Positions 19,250 to 27,732 of a DNA stretch of 64,000 nucleotides are shown here, in pieces. Under the pieces are notes generated by a model. It did no database searches. It was not told where the DNA came from and saw only the letters and a list, made by a program, of their open reading frames with translations. Both the position numbers and the translations under genes were made by a program. Location: assembly GCA_963828555.1 (NCBI GenBank), contig CAWHEL010000004.1:1302001-1366000 (forward strand), in the 5' to 3' direction. Position 1 is the stretch's first letter, and every line of letters begins with the position of its first letter. This DNA comes from JADJPO01 sp963828555. Lineage in GTDB: Bacteria > Actinomycetota > Actinomycetes > Actinomycetales > Kineosporiaceae.

Positions 19250-20023
19250 GTGTCCACTCTGGAAATCCGCGACCTGCACGTCAGCGTCGAGACCGAGGCC
19301 GGCGCCAAGGAGATCCTGCGCGGGGTCGACCTGACCATCCGCTCGGGGGAGACCCACGCGATCATGGGCCCGAACGGGTCGGGCAAGTCGACGCTGGCCT
19401 ACTCGGTCGCCGGGCACCCGAAGTACACCGTCACCTCCGGCACCGTCACCCTGGACGGCGAGGACGTGCTGGCCATGTCCGTCGACGAGCGGGCCCGGGC
19501 GGGGCTGTTCCTGGCCATGCAGTACCCGGTGGAGGTGCCCGGGATCACCGTGTCCAACTTCCTGCGCACCGCCAAGACCGCGATCGACGGCAAGGCGCCG
19601 AATCTGCGGCACTGGATCAAGGACGTGCGCGCGGCGATGGACGCGCTGCGCATCGACCCGGTGTTCGCCGAGCGCAACGTGAACGAGGGCTTCTCCGGCG
19701 GGGAGAAGAAGCGGCACGAGATCCTGCAGCTGGGACTGCTCAAGCCGAAGATCGCCATCCTGGACGAGACCGACTCCGGGCTGGACGTCGACGCGCTGCG
19801 GATCGTCTCCGAGGGCGTGAACAGGGCCCGGGAGAGCGACGGCCTGGGAGTGCTGCTGATCACCCACTACACGCGGATCCTGTCCTACATCCGGCCCGAG
19901 TTCGTGCACGTGTTCGTGGACGGGAAGATCGCCGAAGAGGGTGGGCCGGAGCTCGCCGACCAGCTCGAGGCCGAGGGCTACGACCGGTTCGCCCCGGCGG
20001 TGGGGGGAGCGGCGACATCGTGA
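19250..20023 (+). CDS. sufC: Fe-S cluster assembly ATPase SufC
   Basis: A 257-residue soluble ABC-type ATPase that energises the SufBCD scaffold. Walker A GPNGSGKST (40-48), signature FSGGEKKR (148-155), Walker B ILDETDSGLD (170-179) and H-loop LITHYTRIL are intact. The GTG follows the Rieske stop with no gap. The stop overlaps sufS by GTGA. Confidence 0.97.
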   Translation: MSTLEIRDLHVSVETEAGAKEILRGVDLTIRSGETHAIMGPNGSGKSTLAYSVAGHPKYTVTSGTVTLDGEDVLAMSVDERARAGLFLAMQYPVEVPGITVSNFLRTAKTAIDGKAPNLRHWIKDVRAAMDALRIDPVFAERNVNEGFSGGEKKRHEILQLGLLKPKIAILDETDSGLDVDALRIVSEGVNRARESDGLGVLLITHYTRILSYIRPEFVHVFVDGKIAEEGGPELADQLEAEGYDRFAPAVGGAATS

Positions 20024-21291
20024 CCAGCGTGCTCGCCCAGGGGATCGACGCGGCGGAGTTGACCAGACTGAGGTCCGACTTCCCGCTGCTGTCGCGCACC
20101 GTCGAGGGGCACCGGCTGGCCTATCTCGACTCCGGGGCGACGACCCAGCGACCGCGGGCCGTGATGGACGCCGAGCGGGACTTCCTCGAGCACTCCAACG
20201 GCGCGGTCCACCGCGGCGCGCACACCGTGGCCGAGGAGGCCACCCAGGCGTTCGAGGACGCGCGGGCCGCCGTCGCCGCGTTCGTCGGCCGGGCCGAGGA
20301 GGAGCTGGTCTGGACCCGCAACGCGACCGAGGCGCTGAACCTGGTCTCCTACGGGGTCTCCACCGGCACCGGCCCGCTCGCCCTGCGGCCGGGCGACGAG
20401 GTGCTGATCACCGAGATGGAGCACCACGCGAACCTGGTGCCCTGGCAGCAGGCCTGCGCCCGCTCCGGGGCACGACTGCGCTGGATCCCGCTCACCGACG
20501 ACGGCCGGCTGGACCTGACCGGCCTCGACGCTCTGCTGACCGACCGCACCCGGGTGCTGGCGTTCACCCACATCTCCAACGTGCTGGGCACCGTGAACCC
20601 GGTGGCCGAGCTCGTGGCCCGGGCGACGGCGGTGGGCGCGCTGACCGTGCTCGACGCCTGCCAGTCGGTGCCGCATCAGCGGGTGGACCTGGCCGAGCTC
20701 GGGGTCGACCTCGCCGTGTTCTCGGCGCACAAGATGCTCGGCCCGACCGGGATCGGGGCCCTGGCCGGACGGCGCGAGGTGCTCGCCGACCTGCCGCCGT
20801 TCCTGACCGGCGGCTCGATGGTCGAACGGGTGACCATGGAAGCGACCACCTTCCGGGAGCCGCCGCAACGCTTCGAGGCGGGGACGCCGCCGGTGAGCCA
20901 GGCCGTGGCCTGGCATGCCGCCGTCCGCTACCTGGACGCCGTCGGGATGGACCGGATCACCGCGCACGAGCACGCCCTGACCGAACGGCTGCTGGCCGGC
21001 GTGGCCGAGGTGGCCGGGGTGCGGGTACTCGGGCCGACCACCGCGGTCGAGCGGTCGGGGGCGGTGAGCGTGGTGGTGGAAGGCGTGCATCCGCACGACG
21101 TCGGGCAGTACCTGGACCACCAGGGGATCGCGGTGCGGGTGGGCCACCACTGCGCCCAGCCGGTGCACCGGCGCTTCGGCGCCACCGCGAGCACCCGGGC
21201 GAGCGTGTACCTCTACACCACCGCTGAGGAGGTCGACCGGTTCAGTGCCTCGCTGGCCGAGGTGCGCGGCTACTTCGGGGTGGATCGATGA
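20020..21291 (+). CDS. sufS: Cysteine desulfurase SufS
   Basis: A 423-residue PLP enzyme that extracts sulfur from cysteine as a persulfide for cluster assembly. Lys238 in FSAHKMLGPTGIG is the PLP lysine. Cys378 in VGHHCAQP is the persulfide-forming cysteine, and HHANLVPW around 135-142 is a group II desulfurase motif. The GTG at 20020 is chosen for its GTGA overlap with sufC. SufU follows immediately with an ATGA overlap, fitting its role as sulfur acceptor. Confidence 0.97.
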   Translation: MTSVLAQGIDAAELTRLRSDFPLLSRTVEGHRLAYLDSGATTQRPRAVMDAERDFLEHSNGAVHRGAHTVAEEATQAFEDARAAVAAFVGRAEEELVWTRNATEALNLVSYGVSTGTGPLALRPGDEVLITEMEHHANLVPWQQACARSGARLRWIPLTDDGRLDLTGLDALLTDRTRVLAFTHISNVLGTVNPVAELVARATAVGALTVLDACQSVPHQRVDLAELGVDLAVFSAHKMLGPTGIGALAGRREVLADLPPFLTGGSMVERVTMEATTFREPPQRFEAGTPPVSQAVAWHAAVRYLDAVGMDRITAHEHALTERLLAGVAEVAGVRVLGPTTAVERSGAVSVVVEGVHPHDVGQYLDHQGIAVRVGHHCAQPVHRRFGATASTRASVYLYTTAEEVDRFSASLAEVRGYFGVDR

Positions 21292-21773
21292 ACGCCCTGG
21301 ACCAGCTCTACCAGCAGGTGATCCTGGATCACTACAAGGAGAAGCACGGCTACGGTCTGCGCGAGGCCTCCGGCTCAGCGGTCAGCGGGCAGAGCGCTCA
21401 GTACAACCCGTTGTGCGGTGACGAGGTCACCCTGCGGGTGTCCCTGACCGGCGTCGAGACCGGCCACCCTCAGGTGGACGACGTCTCCTGGGTCGGCAAC
21501 GGGTGCTCGATCAGCCAGGCCTCGACCTCGGTGCTGCATGACCTGGTGATCGGCACCTCGCTGACCGAGGCCGAGCAGGTGGTCGACGCCTTCCGCGAGA
21601 TGGTGCGCTCGCGCGGGCAGGCCGAGCCCGACGAGGACGTCCTCGGTGACGGCGTGGCCTTCCACGGCGTCGGACGACATGCCAACCGGGTCAAGTGCGC
21701 GATGCTCGGCTGGACCGCCTTCGAGGCGGCGGTCATGTCGGCGCGCGCCGCAACCACAACGCAGCACCCCTGA
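21288..21773 (+). CDS. sufU: SufU zinc-dependent sulfurtransferase / scaffold
   Basis: A 161-residue IscU-like protein. Cys43, Asp45 (NPLCGDEV), Cys73 (GNGCSISQAS) and Cys137 (VKCAMLGW) are the zinc and sulfur-accepting residues of SufU. The longer spacing between the second and third cysteines separates SufU from IscU. It accepts sulfur from SufS and passes it to SufBCD. It overlaps sufS by 4 nt. Confidence 0.95.
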   Translation: MNALDQLYQQVILDHYKEKHGYGLREASGSAVSGQSAQYNPLCGDEVTLRVSLTGVETGHPQVDDVSWVGNGCSISQASTSVLHDLVIGTSLTEAEQVVDAFREMVRSRGQAEPDEDVLGDGVAFHGVGRHANRVKCAMLGWTAFEAAVMSARAATTTQHP

Positions 21774-21783
21774 AGGAGAACTG

Positions 21784-22116
21784 ATGACCGAGGCTGCGAT
21801 CAACACCCCGGCGGACGCCGCCGATGTCGAAGAGGCGCTGCGCGACGTGGTCGACCCCGAGCTCGGGATCAACGTGGTCGACCTGGGCCTGGTCTACGGG
21901 GTGAGCATCGACCAGCACAACCAGGCCGTGATCGACATGACCCTGACGTCGGCCGCCTGCCCCCTCACCGACGTGATCGAGGACCAGGCGCACCAGGCGC
22001 TCGAGGGACTCGTCGCCGGCATGCGGATCAATTGGGTCTGGATGCCGCCGTGGGGCCCAGACAAGATCACCGACGACGGCCGCGAGCAGCTGCGGGCCCT
22101 CGGCTTCAACGTCTGA
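21784..22116 (+). CDS. sufT: SufT / MIP18-family (DUF59) Fe-S maturation protein
   Basis: A 110-residue single DUF59 domain. DVVDPELGINVVDLGLVYGV (about 23-42) and LTSAACPLTD (with the conserved cysteine) are the family core. SufT proteins assist delivery or maturation of Fe-S clusters under high demand. The ATG is supported by GAAGGAG upstream. It is the last clear SUF gene, 10 bp after sufU. Confidence 0.93.
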   Translation: MTEAAINTPADAADVEEALRDVVDPELGINVVDLGLVYGVSIDQHNQAVIDMTLTSAACPLTDVIEDQAHQALEGLVAGMRINWVWMPPWGPDKITDDGREQLRALGFNV

Positions 22117-22122
22117 TCCCAG

Positions 22123-22752
22123 GTGCCCCGCACCGTCACTGTCGACGCCGCCCGCCTGACGCGGTGGGTGGCCGGCTTCGCTGACCGCCACGGCGACGTG
22201 CGATTCGCCCCTACCGCAAGGGGTTTCACCCTGACCGGGGCGGACGACGAGACGGCCGACGTGGTGCTGCCCTACCCGCCCTGGGCCGAGACCGATCTCG
22301 AGGAGGCGGCGGCACACCTGGCTGCCCCGCGCCGGGTCGCGGTGCTCATCGTGCGCCGGGGCGGCTACGCCTGCGCGGTGGTCGACGGGGGAGCGGTGAC
22401 GGCCTCCAAGGTCGGATCGCGCTATGTGCAGGGCCGCACCGCCGCGGGCGGCTGGTCGCAGCAGCGTTTCGCCCGACGTCGGGAGAAGCAGACCGGTGAG
22501 CTGGCCGGCTCGGCCGCAGAGGTGGCGTCCCGGGTGCTGCTGCCCGTGCGCGATCATGTCCCCGCGGGGACGTCGGTGTGGCTGGCCACCGGGGGAGACA
22601 AGCCGCTGATCGACCGGGTGCTCACCGATCCGCGGCTGCACGCCCTCACCGCGCTGCCGCGCGGCCCGCACCTCGCGGTCGGCGATCCCGACCGCGCGCT
22701 GGTGAAGGCCCTGCCTGAGCTGGTCTCGGCCGTGCACATCCAGCTGAGCTGA
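22123..22752 (+). CDS. Actinobacterial VLRF1-type peptidyl-tRNA hydrolase
   Basis: A 209-residue protein resembling the actinobacterial VLRF1 (Vms1-like release factor) family. The diagnostic loop GSRYVQGRTAAGGWSQQRF (98-116) carries glutamines at 113-114 in the position of the catalytic residue of eRF1/Vms1 domains, and is followed by the basic stretch ARRREKQ. Family knowledge suggests release of peptides from tRNA on stalled ribosomes. The GTG start lies 6 bp after sufT, so it looks cotranscribed with suf. Function is inferred from family resemblance; the suf link is positional. Confidence 0.78.
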   Translation: MPRTVTVDAARLTRWVAGFADRHGDVRFAPTARGFTLTGADDETADVVLPYPPWAETDLEEAAAHLAAPRRVAVLIVRRGGYACAVVDGGAVTASKVGSRYVQGRTAAGGWSQQRFARRREKQTGELAGSAAEVASRVLLPVRDHVPAGTSVWLATGGDKPLIDRVLTDPRLHALTALPRGPHLAVGDPDRALVKALPELVSAVHIQLS

Positions 22753-22761
22753 TCGCAGGCC

Positions 22762-23988
22762 CTACGGCATTCGCGGCGAGAGGGTGACCGTTGCGCCCAG
22801 GCATGCGCCGCCATCGGCCAGCCGCGAGGAGACGAGCAGGTCGTACCAGCGGGCCTGGCCGGGACGGTGGCAGGGGATGATCACCGACTGTGGGGCCGGC
22901 AGGTCACCACGCAGCGCGTCCTGGATCGCCCGCCCGACCTGATCGGCAACCGGGTCCCGGGCGGCGTCGATGCAGCGCAGGTAGGAGACCCCGACACCGG
23001 TCCTCTCGGGGTCACCGCCGTTGTCGCGGCAGAAGTCCATCCACGCCTGGTTCACCCAGACGATCACACCCTGGCCGTCGAGCAGCGCCACCTCGGTCAG
23101 TGATGCGGGTGCCGGAGCGTTCGGCCCCTGTCGGTGGGCCTGCGGCTGGTCGCTGCGGTCGACTGCGGAGGTCAAGATGCGGGCCAGTGCGTCGACCACC
23201 TTCTCTTCCCGCGGGGTGAACCGGCGGTGCCCGAGGTCGCCCACCAGGAGCCGCCCCCACAACTGTCCGTCACGCATGACCGGTGCGCTCGCCGTCGGCC
23301 CGGAGGGCGCCTGCGGCGACCACTCCTCACCCGCCCGGATGGCGCCGGCCGCCTCCGCGATCTGCAGGGTGGTGCGTTCCGGGTGCGCCCGGGCGAGTGC
23401 CGCCCACCGGGTCTGCAACAGGTGATGCAGGACGGCGACGACGTGCTGCGCGGTGTCGGCGACGTCGTGCTGCAGCGCGAACCGGCCGCACCCGGCAACA
23501 GCCTCCTGCGCCCGGTCGACCAGGTCACGCTCGATGGCGGCTCCGAGCACGGCGGCGATCATGGTGAGCGCTTCGGCGTCGGCCGGCGTGAACGCGTTCG
23601 GCGCCACGGCTCGGGTCAGTAGGCGGCCCCAGGGCAGGCCCTCCACGGGTACCGGCACGGACAGGGTGGACCCCGGCGCCCCCGCGTCGGCCCGGTCGGC
23701 ATCCGACAGTGCGATCGGTCGCCAGGAAGGGCCGTCGGTCAAGGCCCCGGCGTCGCTCTCGAACGGGGCCTTGGGCGACCAGCGCAGCCGGCCGCGGGCG
23801 TGCGCCACCACGGCCTGGTGCTCGCCGGTGTGCCGGATCAGTGCGGCCATCGGCACGGACAGGGCCTCCGCCGCGACGTCGACGGCCCGGGCGCGTGTGG
23901 CCGAGATCTGCCGTGACTGCACGGCGAACACCGTGAACGAGGCGATGGCGGTCTGGTGTCGGCGGGCCGCGGATTGATCGAGGGGCAT
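22762..23988 (-). CDS. GAF-GAF-PAS sensory protein without an output domain
   Basis: A 408-residue cytoplasmic protein. Two GAF-like domains are visible (about 20-165 and 165-280), each ending in a WGRLLxxxxxxxRxFTPxxxxxxxxxA-like pattern. A PAS domain follows (about 293-400; VNQAWMDFCRDNGGD). No kinase, EAL/GGDEF, HTH or phosphatase module is attached, so it must act through a partner, or as a ligand or redox sensor. GGGAG 8 nt before the ATG supports the start. Upstream lie a G-rich tract and a hairpin terminator. Confidence 0.8.
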   Translation of the reverse strand: MPLDQSAARRHQTAIASFTVFAVQSRQISATRARAVDVAAEALSVPMAALIRHTGEHQAVVAHARGRLRWSPKAPFESDAGALTDGPSWRPIALSDADRADAGAPGSTLSVPVPVEGLPWGRLLTRAVAPNAFTPADAEALTMIAAVLGAAIERDLVDRAQEAVAGCGRFALQHDVADTAQHVVAVLHHLLQTRWAALARAHPERTTLQIAEAAGAIRAGEEWSPQAPSGPTASAPVMRDGQLWGRLLVGDLGHRRFTPREEKVVDALARILTSAVDRSDQPQAHRQGPNAPAPASLTEVALLDGQGVIVWVNQAWMDFCRDNGGDPERTGVGVSYLRCIDAARDPVADQVGRAIQDALRGDLPAPQSVIIPCHRPGQARWYDLLVSSRLADGGACLGATVTLSPRMP

Positions 23989-24092
23989 CGTCGGACTCCC
24001 TCACCAGCGGTCCCAAACGTTCACCGCAGTCACTCGGCCAGGTACCAGCGCACCCGCGACCTCCAGCGTATCCGCGGCGTCAACGCCCGACG

Positions 24093-24126
24093 CCCTCCCT
24101 CCCTCCCTCTCCCTCTCTCCCTCCCC
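24093..24126. repeat. 34-nt pure pyrimidine tract (G-rich on minus strand)
   Basis: An uninterrupted run of C and T built from CCCT/CCCTCT units. On the minus strand it reads as repeated GGGA blocks, giving more than four GGG runs spaced by 1-5 nt, enough for a G-quadruplex. It lies 105-138 nt upstream of the GAF-GAF-PAS start on that strand. Confidence 0.7.
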
Positions 24127-24138
24127 ATGATCAGCGTG

Positions 24139-24180
24139 AGATCGCTGTCTTCCCCCAGCTGGGGGGCAGGACAGCGATCT
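24139..24180 (-). terminator. Nested hairpin terminator downstream of bioN
   Basis: An 11-bp inverted repeat (24139-24149 with 24170-24180) encloses a second short palindrome, CCCCCAGCTGGGGG (24152-24165). It begins 18 bp after the bioN stop in its reading direction, so it should end the biotin uptake operon and insulate the GAF gene. Confidence 0.65.
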
Positions 24181-24198
24181 GGCGCCGATCACTTGGGA

Positions 24199-24801
24199 TC
24201 AGTCGTCGGCACCGCGGGCGATCAGCGCCTCGCCGAGCCGGTCGGCGTAGCGCACTGTGCGGATCACCACCGGGACCGCGAACGCGCGGGCCGAGCGCTG
24301 GGCGCCACGGGCCGCCCTGGCCTCGCGCACGTCCTCGACGATGCCGGCCAGTACCGGCACGGCGCGGATGGTCAGGGCGAACACCAGGGCGACCCGGTCC
24401 GGGTCGACCCCGAGCCGGCGCAGCGGCCGCAACACCGTGACCAGTGCATCCAGCAGGTCCTCGGTGCGGGTGGTCAGGGTGACCAGCGCCGCACCGAGCA
24501 CAGCGACCAGCAGTGACCCGCAGACCACCCACGCCGTCCCCCAGTCCGCCAACCACACCTGGGCCGCCCCGATCAGGACCAGCACCGCGGCGAGCGGACG
24601 CACCTGCGCCAGCACCGTGCGTGCCCGCAGACGGGCCAGCGCCGCCAGGGCGAACACCACGATCAGGGCCACCAGAACCGACCGGGGCGATCCCAGGAGC
24701 GTGGTGACACTGAGGCCGATCGCCAGGAGGGCGAGCTTCAGCCCCGCCGGGGCCCGGTGCAGCAGCGATTCGCCGGGCACGTAGAGACCGAGCATGCTCA
24801 C
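24199..24801 (-). CDS. bioN: ECF transporter transmembrane (T) component, biotin type
   Basis: A 200-residue EcfT-like membrane protein with about five hydrophobic segments. Two Ala-Arg-Gly coupling motifs near the C-terminus (ARAARGAQR, about 161-169, and LIARGADD at the very end) are the parts that contact the ATPase. The short length fits BioN rather than general EcfT. It is the last gene of bioY-ligase-thiolase-bioM-bioN. GTG overlaps the bioM stop (GTGA). Confidence 0.9.
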   Translation of the reverse strand: MSMLGLYVPGESLLHRAPAGLKLALLAIGLSVTTLLGSPRSVLVALIVVFALAALARLRARTVLAQVRPLAAVLVLIGAAQVWLADWGTAWVVCGSLLVAVLGAALVTLTTRTEDLLDALVTVLRPLRRLGVDPDRVALVFALTIRAVPVLAGIVEDVREARAARGAQRSARAFAVPVVIRTVRYADRLGEALIARGADD

Positions 24802-25487
24802 CCCGCCAGCCGGCGGTAGGCGGCGATCGCCGCATCAGGGGTGTCGTCGGCGACCACCCGGCCCTCGTGCATCACGATCACCCGGTCGAAGCTCTCCAAC
24901 TGATCGAGATGATGGGTGACCAGCACCACCGACGCGGGCAGGCCGGCGATCAGGGCGGTGACCCGGCGGGCATTGCGCAGGTCGAGCAGCGTGGTCGGTT
25001 CGTCGCACACCACCAGCCGCGGCTCGGTGATCAGTACCGAGACCAGCGCCAGCAGCTGCTTCTCCCCGCCGGAGAGCAGGTGCGCGGGGGAGTCCGCGTG
25101 CCCGGCGAGCCCGAACCGTTCCAGTGCCGCCGCCGCCTGCCGGCGCACCTCGCTGCGGGACAACCCCCTGCGCCGCAACGAGAACGCGACGTCCTCGCCG
25201 GCGGTCGGCATCACGATCTGGGCATCCGGATCGGTGAAGACGAAGCCCACCCGGCGGCGCACCGCAGCCGCCTCGCGCGCGGTGTCCAGTCCGTCTACCA
25301 GCACCCGGCCCTGGGTGGGTCGCACCAGCGCGTTCAGCAGCCGGGCCAGGGTCGACTTACCCGACCCGTTCAGCCCGATCACCCCGATCCGGTGCTCGCG
25401 TAGGGCCAGGTCGACCCTGTCCAGCACCGTGCGCTCACCGAACCGGTGACTCACCCCTTCGATGCGGACCTCCACCGGTGAGCTCAC
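24798..25487 (-). CDS. bioM: ECF transporter ATPase, biotin type
   Basis: A 229-residue ATPase with Walker A GLNGSGKST (38-46), signature LSGGEKQ (138-144), Walker B LVVCDEPTTLLDL and H-loop LVTHHLDQLE. GFVFTDPDAQIVMPTAGEDV (81-100) is the Q-loop region typical of ECF ATPases. It powers the BioMNY biotin uptake complex. The GTG at 25487 overlaps the thiolase stop; an in-frame GTG at 25475 is possible. Confidence 0.9.
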   Translation of the reverse strand: MSSPVEVRIEGVSHRFGERTVLDRVDLALREHRIGVIGLNGSGKSTLARLLNALVRPTQGRVLVDGLDTAREAAAVRRRVGFVFTDPDAQIVMPTAGEDVAFSLRRRGLSRSEVRRQAAAALERFGLAGHADSPAHLLSGGEKQLLALVSVLITEPRLVVCDEPTTLLDLRNARRVTALIAGLPASVVLVTHHLDQLESFDRVIVMHEGRVVADDTPDAAIAAYRRLAG

Positions 25488-26599
25488 CCGACCCGCTCCA
25501 CCAGCAGTGCCACGCCCTGCCCCCCGCCGACGGCGCAGCCGGCGAGCCCCAGCCCCGGCCGGTCGGCCCGCACCAGTCCGGCGAACAGCCGGACGGCGAG
25601 CAGGGCCCCGGACGCCGCCCACGGGTGGCCGAGGCCGATCGCGCCGCCCTGTGGGCAGATCCGGTCGGCGTCGGCGCCGAACGGGTCCAGGCCCAGGGCG
25701 TCGGTGCAGGCCAGCACCTGGGCGGCGAACGCCTCGGTGATCTCGATCTGCGACACCTCGACCAGCCCGACCCCGGCACGCTCCAGCACGCTACGGATCG
25801 CCGGCACGGGCCCCAGCCCCGGCAGCGCGGGGTCGACCCCACTCACCGCGGAGGCCAGGATCCGCAGGCCGGGCAGCCCGGCCGCCGCCCGGACCCGCTC
25901 ACTCACCACGGCCACCGCGGCGGCGCCGTCGCTCACTCCGCACGAGTTCCCCGCGGTAACGCTGCCACCGGGCACGAACGCCGCCGGGAAGCGGCCCAGG
26001 GCGGACGCCGCGAGTGGCCGCGGCCGGTCGTCGCGGTCGATCCCCTCGACCGCCACGAGTTCGTCGTCGAACAGCCCCGCCTCACGGGCGGCCAGCGACA
26101 GCCGGTGCGACCGCTCCGCGTAGGCGTCCTGCCGGGCCCGGTCGATCCCGCGCACACGAGCCAGATCCTCTGCGGCACAACCCATCTCGGGGTCGGCGAA
26201 GCCCTCCGGGGCGAACGCCGCTCGGCCCCGTTCCGCGGCGCTGGCGCTCTCCACTCCTCCGGCCAGCACCACCTCGGCCGCACCCGCTCCGACCAGCGCA
26301 GCGGCGAGCCGGACGGCTTCCAGCCCCGACCCGCACTGACGGTCCACGCTGACCGCCGGTACCTCGACGCCGAGGCCGGCCGCCAGTGTGGCCACCCGGG
26401 CGAGGTTGCCGCCCGGCCCGCGCGCGGTGCCCAGGACGACGTCGTCCGGGCAGCGGTCGAGCTCCTCGGCCAACGCCCGCAGCACCGCGGCGGCCAGGGG
26501 CACCGGGTCGAGCACCCGTTGCCGGGCGGCGGCCGCGCCACCCACCCGCACGCTGCGGATCGCGGTCCGCCGAGCGGCCACGATCACGGGATCGCTCAC
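25484..26599 (-). CDS. Thiolase / acetyl-CoA acetyltransferase-like enzyme
   Basis: A 371-residue thiolase. Cys89 (DRQCGSGLEA) is the acyl-accepting residue, GHPWAASGA holds the catalytic His, and the second active cysteine lies in CAVGGGQG near the C-terminus, so the triad is complete. Embedded by 4-nt overlaps between an acyl-CoA ligase and bioM, it may act on a pimeloyl-like acyl-CoA in biotin precursor metabolism, an inference from context only. The GTG at 26599 is chosen over the GTG at 26605 because it forms GTGA with the upstream stop. Confidence 0.85.
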   Translation of the reverse strand: MSDPVIVAARRTAIRSVRVGGAAAARQRVLDPVPLAAAVLRALAEELDRCPDDVVLGTARGPGGNLARVATLAAGLGVEVPAVSVDRQCGSGLEAVRLAAALVGAGAAEVVLAGGVESASAAERGRAAFAPEGFADPEMGCAAEDLARVRGIDRARQDAYAERSHRLSLAAREAGLFDDELVAVEGIDRDDRPRPLAASALGRFPAAFVPGGSVTAGNSCGVSDGAAAVAVVSERVRAAAGLPGLRILASAVSGVDPALPGLGPVPAIRSVLERAGVGLVEVSQIEITEAFAAQVLACTDALGLDPFGADADRICPQGGAIGLGHPWAASGALLAVRLFAGLVRADRPGLGLAGCAVGGGQGVALLVERVG

Positions 26600-27732
26600 G
26601 ACCACAAGGACTCCCGCAACGTCGCCCGGGCCACCTTCCCGCTGCCGGTGCGGGGGAAGTCCTGGACCACGACGTAGCGGGCGGGCCGGGCAGGGGGCGG
26701 CAGAAGCGCCTCGGCCGCCGCGCGCAGCGCGGTCAGCGGATCGGCGCCGGCCCGGGCGCGGACGACGGCCACCAGCCGCTCGCCGAGGTGGGCGTCGGGG
26801 TAGGCCAGACAGACCAGCTCGGCCACGCCGGGGACGGCGCCGAGCACCTCCTCGACGTCCTCGACCCGCACCGTGTGGCCGGCGACATTGACCGCGTCCT
26901 CACCCCGGCCGGCGATCCGTAGCGTGCCGTCCGGTCCGGCCTCGGCCCGGTCATCCGCACTGGCCCACCCTTCGGAATCGGCGAGACCGTTGCAGATGTA
27001 TGGGGATCGGGCCCACAGCACGCCCTCGCGCAGATCCACCTCGACGCCCGGGAACGGCCGCAGCCCGGCCCCGTCGGTGTCGATCGCGACGAAGGAGAGC
27101 TCGGCCGCCCCGTAGAACTCGACCAGGTGCAGGCCGTGGGCCAGGGCCCGTTCGCGCAGCGCCGCCGGCATGCCCGCGCCGGCCACCGCGGCCACCCGCA
27201 GGCGGGGCATTGCGTCGGCCTCGGCGGCGTCCAGGATCCGGTCCAGCACCACGGGCACGCACTGCACCACGGTGACCGTGCGCACGGCGTCGGCGATCTG
27301 ATCGGTGACCCCGCGCCATGGCCCGGAGGCGAGCACGGGCACCCCCGCGGCGAGCGCCTGCCAGATCGCGTAAAGGGTCAGCGTGGCCGAGCCCGTGCCG
27401 GGTGCCCAGATCACGTCGTCGCCGCGCAGCCCGACCGCGACATCGAAGGCGGGCAGGCTCGACGTCCAGGACGTGACGGTGCGTTCGATCACCCGGGGGC
27501 GGCCGCTGCTGCCCGAGGTGGGCAGGCGCAGGGTCGCCGATCCGCTCGCCTGGGCGGCCAAATGGCCGACCACGACGGTGACGGGATCGTCGGGATCGGC
27601 CGACGGCCCGTTCAGGGACACTGCTCGTTGCAGCACCTCTGCGCGGGACAGCGCCACCCCGTCGGCCCCGATCAGGGCCACGGCGTCCGGCTCGTTCGTG
27701 CTCGTGGCCAGCAGTCGGTGGTAGAGGCTCAT
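26596..27732 (-). CDS. AMP-forming acyl-CoA ligase (class I adenylate-forming)
   Basis: A 378-residue adenylating enzyme, shorter than the usual 500 or more residues because the N-terminal region is reduced. Core motifs are present: the phosphate loop TSGSSGRPR, EFYGAAELSF, RIAGRGEDAVNVAGHTV and the C-terminal catalytic lysine in RTGSGKVARATL. It activates a carboxylic acid to its CoA ester. Between bioY and a thiolase, a role with pimelate-like or other biotin-related acids is plausible. ATG overlaps the bioY stop. Confidence 0.85.
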   Translation of the reverse strand: MSLYHRLLATSTNEPDAVALIGADGVALSRAEVLQRAVSLNGPSADPDDPVTVVVGHLAAQASGSATLRLPTSGSSGRPRVIERTVTSWTSSLPAFDVAVGLRGDDVIWAPGTGSATLTLYAIWQALAAGVPVLASGPWRGVTDQIADAVRTVTVVQCVPVVLDRILDAAEADAMPRLRVAAVAGAGMPAALRERALAHGLHLVEFYGAAELSFVAIDTDGAGLRPFPGVEVDLREGVLWARSPYICNGLADSEGWASADDRAEAGPDGTLRIAGRGEDAVNVAGHTVRVEDVEEVLGAVPGVAELVCLAYPDAHLGERLVAVVRARAGADPLTALRAAAEALLPPPARPARYVVVQDFPRTGSGKVARATLRESLWS

